A stretch of DNA of 64,000 bases from Liolophura sinensis. Lineage: Eukaryota; Mollusca; Polyplacophora; Chitonida; Chitonidae. The stretch's first letter is position 1, and every line of letters starts with the position of its first letter. The stretch lies in assembly GCF_032854445.1 (NCBI RefSeq), contig NC_088307.1:21528017-21592016 (forward strand). Reading direction: 5' to 3'. The notes below the pieces were generated by a model that saw only the letters and a list, made by a program, of their open reading frames with translations, ran no database searches and was not told where the DNA came from. The translations under genes and the position numbers were made by a program. Below are positions 59,448 to 64,000 of this stretch, in pieces.

Positions 59448-59854
59448 TTTTTATTTGTTTCTATTTCCAGGCCGCGCGGCGTCATTTTAAACCAGTCATT
59501 TGCCGGTACAATGGTTTGTCTGTGTTGTCTGTTAGTTGCTATCTAATGAGAGCGAGGATTCTATACATATTCCCTTTCCTTGTCGGCGTTTGAACTCACA
59601 CTTCACGTGTCCTAGCGATTGAAAATCAAGCGCATCTCATTAGTTGTTAATTAGTATCGTCCATAGAGGTGAACTCGGCTGACCACGCTATACCGACTGA
59701 TTATACCCCGGCAATATACTGCGGCTATACTGAGGCGAGGGGACAGTATATTAACACTGGTTTGACGGGATGAAAAGTTGCAAAGTTCATGAAGCAGTGT
59801 ACTGGCGTTTACCGTACGTCGACATTTTATAATGAGTGGAATTCTGTATTAATT

Positions 59855-59990
59855 TATTTATCTACCCAGTTAACCGGCGTTTAACAATATGTCGCTCACA
59901 TCGGTCGATGGTGGTTATTACGTTAATGGTTAAGTAGAGAACCGGAGTAAACCACCATCCTTCATGATCTTCGCCAACAATCGAAGCTGA
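59855..59990 (-). mobile_element. SINE family E/F, degenerate
   Basis: TTTATTTATCTACCCAGTTA, then ACCGGAGTAAACCACCATCC. Confidence 0.4.
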
Positions 59991-60118
59991 TTAGCTGAGC
60001 AGACAGGATTATACCAATTGCAGTTAGATTGGTGACAATATAACCAGACCTGCCAGACTGGAGTGTTTTCCATTTAATGTCCAATAAGCGTAGATTTTAA
60101 ATCAGTTTAAAGCCAACA

Positions 60119-60186
60119 ATGCGAAATCTGGAACTGCCTAGAGAAAACAAAAACGCTTTAGCGGAGGAATCCAGAGGGGAACCTCA
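60119..60186 (+). other. Possible 5' exon of the CUB/lectin gene
   Basis: A short open segment starting at an ATG (reads MRNLELPRENK) and ending at CTCA|gtaagt, a strong donor. It lies 1.2 kb before the signal-peptide exon at 61402, which itself starts at an acceptor and so needs an upstream exon. Its phase 2 end means it would be mainly untranslated leader if used. Only the donor supports it. Confidence 0.25.
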
Positions 60187-60283
60187 GTAAGTGTGTTGTT
60201 TTATGTTGTTCAAAAAAATACATGTGTTAAATATAACGCTTTCAATCATTAAACTAAGTATCAGTGAACTAACATGATGATTC

Positions 60284-60510
60284 GGTCAGTGATATTTGCT
60301 CAGTGTAAATACCATGCAGGAATTACAGTTTTTGAAGAGAGCTCTTTCCAGTGTCTTGTTAGACTCGTTTCACGGAAATGGTCCTGGTTAGATCTATATT
60401 GGTCTACAGAACACGGTAAAGGTGAGAATCTCGGGACTGTAGAACGCTTATTTTAAGCAACACGACAGAAAGCAGTCTGAACATGATTGTTGTCTGAATA
60501 AACTCACAAC
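60284..60510 (+). pseudogene. Decayed duplicate of the C-type-lectin exon and following intron
   Basis: Closely matches 63771-63990, with long identical runs such as GCTCTTTCCAGTGTC and TCTACAGAACACGG. The frame equivalent to the intact copy (LSVNT, ALSSV, DSFHGNG) ends at a TAG where the intact copy has a sense codon, next to a small substitution cluster. The similarity continues beyond the splice donor into the intron (CGACAGAAAGCA), so the copy arose by DNA duplication and not by retroposition. It has no preceding CUB segments here and is a fragment of an older upstream gene copy. Confidence 0.8.
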
Positions 60511-61401
60511 CTTTCAGACGTAAGGATGATGTAAAAGAATGTATCGCTAGTGATGGTTTATACATGTAAATTTGTGTGCAGCTGTGCAATGATACGTAAA
60601 TCAATACTGGCAATCACAAGTTATGCCAAGGATGGTGATTGGAGGGATGCAAATTTACTTAATTTATCAATATGATTTGTGTTTTACGCCGTACTCATGG
60701 CTAATGATTGTGGAAATGCAAAGTATATTGTGACATGACCTAGTGATATATAAATATTTACATGAAAACCTGGAAAGAGTTTTGTTATTTAGATAAACAG
60801 ATATGTGTAATGTTTACACTAAGTATTAGTGGACTAACATAAAGATTCTATTGTAGGTTATTCTGTCTTTTGCACGGATTATTCTTTGCGTTGCAGCGGT
60901 GACCGGATATCTGGCATGCTAGCACAATGATTTCAGCTTCTCTCCAATTTGTTCGCTCTGAATTCAAGCCCACGCTGGCTTCCTTTCAGGACCCCAGTGA
61001 AGACGCAGATGGTCTTTGGATACGAGGTTTTACGTTGCAGAGAGCACTGATCCGTGCCTTTTGTCAACCAAAAGGCGCTAATGTCACACTCTACATGGCC
61101 GCTGTCAGCCACCATATCACAGTAAGTTCGCAAACAAAAACACCACACTCGACCAGACTGTGATTTATTTACTGGCGAGAACTACCTTAGTCTGGTGTAT
61201 TTGTGTTCTACCTAAGTGATTCCGATCACACAGTCCTTGGTGTAGCGCGACATGGAATATGTTCACATCTTCCTATGACATAGACTTGTGTTTTTATAAT
61301 TTCCATGACAACCAATACGTACAACGATATACTCTCTTCATGTACTTACACGTTCACATGTGTTATTTCCTGTAACCTTTCGATATTTCTCTTTAACATA
61401 G
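60511..61401. other. Upstream intron of the CUB/lectin gene
   Basis: AT-rich with SINE remnants at 60670 and 60895. The acceptor tttaacatag ends it. Confidence 0.5.
60895..60990 (+). mobile_element. SINE family A head relic
   Basis: Weak match around CATGCTAGCACAATGA and the B-box area GAATTCAAGCCCACGCTGG. It overlaps an ORF that I therefore reject as a gene. Confidence 0.5.
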
Positions 61402-62560
61402 AGAAAACCAGCCATGCTGAAGACGGCTAAAGCAATTGTCTTCTTTTCCTATGCTACCTTCGTCCAAACTGGCTGTCAGAAAATTGACGTCAGGGATGCC
61501 AACATCACGATTACGTCACCTTCCTTTCCTGACGCTAAAATTTCTAGGGTGTGGTATGTCGAAATGCTTTCCTTGATGTCATTCACTCTTAATATCACAC
61601 AAATATCAACAGAAAAAGGGTGAAAACTCGACAGGTTGTACATTAGGTCATCTCTCGACGCGTCTAGTTCCAGAACTCTTCTTCGACCTTTGTGTGGAAA
61701 TATAAGCCAACAAACAAATTCGACTGCATCCATCGTGAGCCATGGGTTTGTTGTTGAATTTGTGTCGGATTCATCAGTTCAGTATCAGGGGTTTTCCATT
61801 GAGATCACTGGAATTCCGTTTTCAGGACATCAACTCTGTGAATATATGCTTGACCAGGAAGAGTTTCTACTGAGCTCCAATCAAGATCAGGGAGGAGATT
61901 AATACTCCGACAATCTTAGCTGTAGCTGGAAACTGTACAGTGCTGCCAATAAGCAGATAAAATTTAACTTTGACCGACTGGACATCAAGTTTTTGGTTCC
62001 GACTGTCTGTATGACCGGTTAGAGATCTGGAGATGGAAAGCATTAGACAACTCTTCCGATGACGAATTGTTGGCGAGGCTTTGTGGACGTCATCACCCGT
62101 GGACTATGGCAACATTTTCCACGGAAATCCGCATATCTTTCATCACGGATAGACAGGATAAAAATGGTGGCTTTCTGATCCGGCATCAACTGGATGCTCC
62201 AGTAGACAGTGGTCCAGTGGTTGTGAGAAAGAGTCGGGTCAATATGAATACCTGAACTAAAACCTTGCTGGGATCACACTTACAGGGTAGTTTAAGGCTT
62301 GTGTGGAAGTTTAGAATAAAAATGAAGGCAACCTTCTTTCATGCTGTCATGATGTATGATGGCCCCGGCTTAACTTTTCGGAAACCACAAATTGAGGGGA
62401 ATACTGTTTATTTCACAAACGGGTTCCACCTTTTGGTGATGATTGACTTTTCTGTCATTGAGAACATAAAATATTCCAACCTTACATACAGTTCAGAACT
62501 TTCTTATGTGTTACATTTACCTCTTGCTGGAGCTCATGGCGCGTCTGTATCGCTTTTTTT
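61402..62560 (+). pseudogene. CUB-domain region of a CUB/C-type-lectin gene, disrupted 5' half
   Basis: The exon follows acceptor tttaacatag and has its ATG at 61414. The first 21 residues (MLKTAKAIVFFSYATFVQTG then C) form a good signal peptide. CUB-like segments follow: SPSFPDAKISRVWYVEM with LYIRSS and LCGN; YSDNLSCSWKL with DCLYDRLEIW and LARLCG; and VMMYDGPG. Translation is broken by TGA 61621, TAA 61900, a shift at the T5 tract 61990-61994, TGA 62253, and a shift at the T7 tract 62554-62560. Each shift is explained by one missing T. Similarity to CUB domains continues across every break, so these are lesions in one coding sequence and not introns. This is either a true pseudogene or a functional gene with assembly errors plus real or false stops. 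Confidence 0.7.
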
Positions 62561-63901
62561 AACTCTCTATTTGTTACAACCGCGCATTATTCTGCGGTCA
62601 TTGACAGCAGTGTCATACTACATTTACATAATATTCGCTTGCACGACTTCCCAAATACCGACAATTGTGCTTATGTCGGCATGGCCATATACGACGGTTA
62701 CATGACACGGGCGAATCTGACTGGGCCATTCTGTGACACGAACCCGTCTTACATGAATACCATAACTACTGCTTCCTCGCGAACACTAATTGTGGTATTA
62801 TATGACTATACAAATCGTTTAACCAATCCAATGGCGTTAATAAAACAATCTGTTTCTGATTCGAGATGTAACGGATTTACTCTAACCGAAAGGTTACCAC
62901 CAACCAATTCCTACAAAGATGATCACTTCAGATTAACCACAAACATGATAGATTCTATATGGGACATCAGCACTAGACATAATTCAACCATAAAAGACTG
63001 CTTAAAGGCTCAAATTCTACGACAATTTACAAGCAAGAGGGAGATCACGCTATCTCTGAAGGGACTGTTTAGCTACAGGATCTGTAGGCGCGGGGATATC
63101 CATAATCCCAATGACCAATCAGACAGTTGCGCGGTCTCCAAATATGACTCAACGGAGAGATGTGACGATATTAGAGTCCTTGATAATGAAGTTAGGAAGG
63201 AAGTTTTTCCTGTTTCCACCACTAGCGGATGGACCCAGCAATACATCCGAATTGATCTGGGTTCTGCTTTGAGCGTTTTGTGTGGACAAGTTCTAAGCTG
63301 CTCTGCGGATACACAATTTACACTTACAATGCCCTGTGGAATACTGAAGCTTTTTAAGACTGGAGGAGACAATTGTGCCCATAAGTTTGTTATGCCGTCA
63401 ACAGAAAATTACTGGCATCTTATTGTTTTTCAATATTCTCCGTCCAGGGGTTATGGGTCTTTAAATATTGTAGATCATCTTAAGAGTCCTAATGTCACGG
63501 TATCAAGTCAGACCCCTCTGCTCAAAAGTTTTATTCTGCCATATGATATCTACTCGATGAAAGGTGCTGACCTGGTTCTTTCAGCAAGGGATATGTACTA
63601 CATGCACATTAATTTTGACTCCCTGAAAATTGATACTTTGCACCCAAGGATCGGCAAAACAAAAGGGAAAGAAGATTGTTACATACTCCAAGATCACTAT
63701 TACACGTTTACCCCCCACAAACGTGTCACGTCGTGGGTGGGCGCTCAGGACGTGTGTTTACAACGCGGTGGCTATTTGGTCAGTGTCAATACCTTGAAGG
63801 AATCACAGTTGTTGAAAACAGCTCTTTCCAGTGTCTGGCTAGAGTCGTTTCACGGAAATGGTCGTGATTTGGTCTATATTGGTCTACAGAACACGGAAAG
63901 G
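62561..63901 (+). CDS. CUB/C-type-lectin secreted protein, intact 3' part, truncated by window end
   Basis: Open without a stop for 447 codons here, and still open to 64000. The first part is CUB-like (MAIYDGYMTR, NLTGPFCD). A middle part of about 260 residues, rich in cysteine and N-glycosylation sequons (N-S-T, N-V-T), is of a type I do not recognise. The C-terminal part begins a C-type lectin fold: EDCYILQDHYYTF, then VTSWVGAQDVC, RGGYLVSVNT, and the conserved YIGLQN strand. The splice donor is GAAAGG|gtgaga at 63902, which the duplicated fragment at 60.3 kb supports. The rest of the lectin domain, including any EPN/QPD sugar-binding motif, lies outside the window. Likely a secreted recognition protein; the ligand is unknown. 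Confidence 0.8.
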
Positions 63902-64000
63902 GTGAGAACATCATTAAGAATGCAGAACGTTTGTTTTAAACAACCAGACAGAAAGCACTCTGTACGTGATTGTTTTCTGATTAAATTCGGAAAGGTTTCG

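Larger units (their letters stand above)
58631..59854. other. Intergenic, simple repeats only
   Basis: Contains the (TTA)n and GC-rich tracts. Nothing else recognised. Confidence 0.45.

Noticed and set aside
59246-59546. Overlapping Arg/Ala-rich ORFs on both strands
   Set aside because: They are caused by a GC-rich simple tract.
60927-61163. 78-codon ORF before the CUB/lectin gene
   Set aside because: Its first part is a SINE family A relic, and no domain is recognisable.
61621-61623. TGA at a likely Cys position read as selenocysteine
   Set aside because: Other stops (TAA 61900, TGA 62253) and two frameshifts follow, so simple inactivation or sequencing error is the better reading.

Overview
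The window is animal nuclear DNA: genes split by GT-AG introns, AT-rich non-coding sequence, very dense tRNA-derived SINEs, MITE-like elements, a solo LTR and minisatellites. The main SINE (tRNA head with A and B boxes, conserved body, 3' tail ending in AAATAAATAAAT) and the other short families resemble elements I associate with molluscs and other lophotrochozoans. I infer a mollusc, probably a bivalve or gastropod. I cannot name a species.

Two loci can be supported. The first is a CCN-family (CTGF/Cyr61/NOV-like) matricellular gene on the + strand, from about 3.9 kb to 35.3 kb. A TATA box (3871) precedes a signal-peptide exon (4152-4295). Four module exons follow: IGFBP (22037-22241, 12 Cys), VWC (24888-25166, 10 Cys), TSP1 (29448-29668) and the C-terminal cystine knot (35055-35303, 10 Cys, stop TAA). 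Splice phases agree at every junction (0, 1, 1, 0). A further 162-nt open segment with splice sites and phase 0/0 lies at 33604-33765, between the TSP1 and CT exons. It would add 54 residues and is the most novel coding observation here. The predicted protein is about 365 aa without it and 419 aa with it.

The second locus is a secreted CUB/C-type-lectin protein on the + strand, starting at 61402 and running off the right edge. Its 5' half has three in-frame stops and two one-base shifts at T homopolymers. From 62561 the frame is open to the end of the window. A decayed copy of its lectin exon plus the following intron lies at about 60284-60510, so this is a tandemly duplicated family.

The rest is repeats and unassigned sequence. 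About 25 copies of SINE family A are present, several with perfect 11-14 bp target-site duplications, plus families B, C, D and E/F. There is a deleted Tc1/mariner-like element (23200-23740), a 504-bp MITE with about 93-bp terminal inverted repeats (45941-46444), a solo LTR (48587-49342), a 32-bp GTTAAC-containing minisatellite (12962-14275) with a related 44-bp array, a 16-bp minisatellite (48043-48520), a 171-bp tandem repeat (57155-57541) and a long (TA)n tract 66 bp before the IGFBP exon. The 26 kb between the two loci has no gene I can recognise. No virus, CRISPR, rRNA or free-standing tRNA gene was seen.
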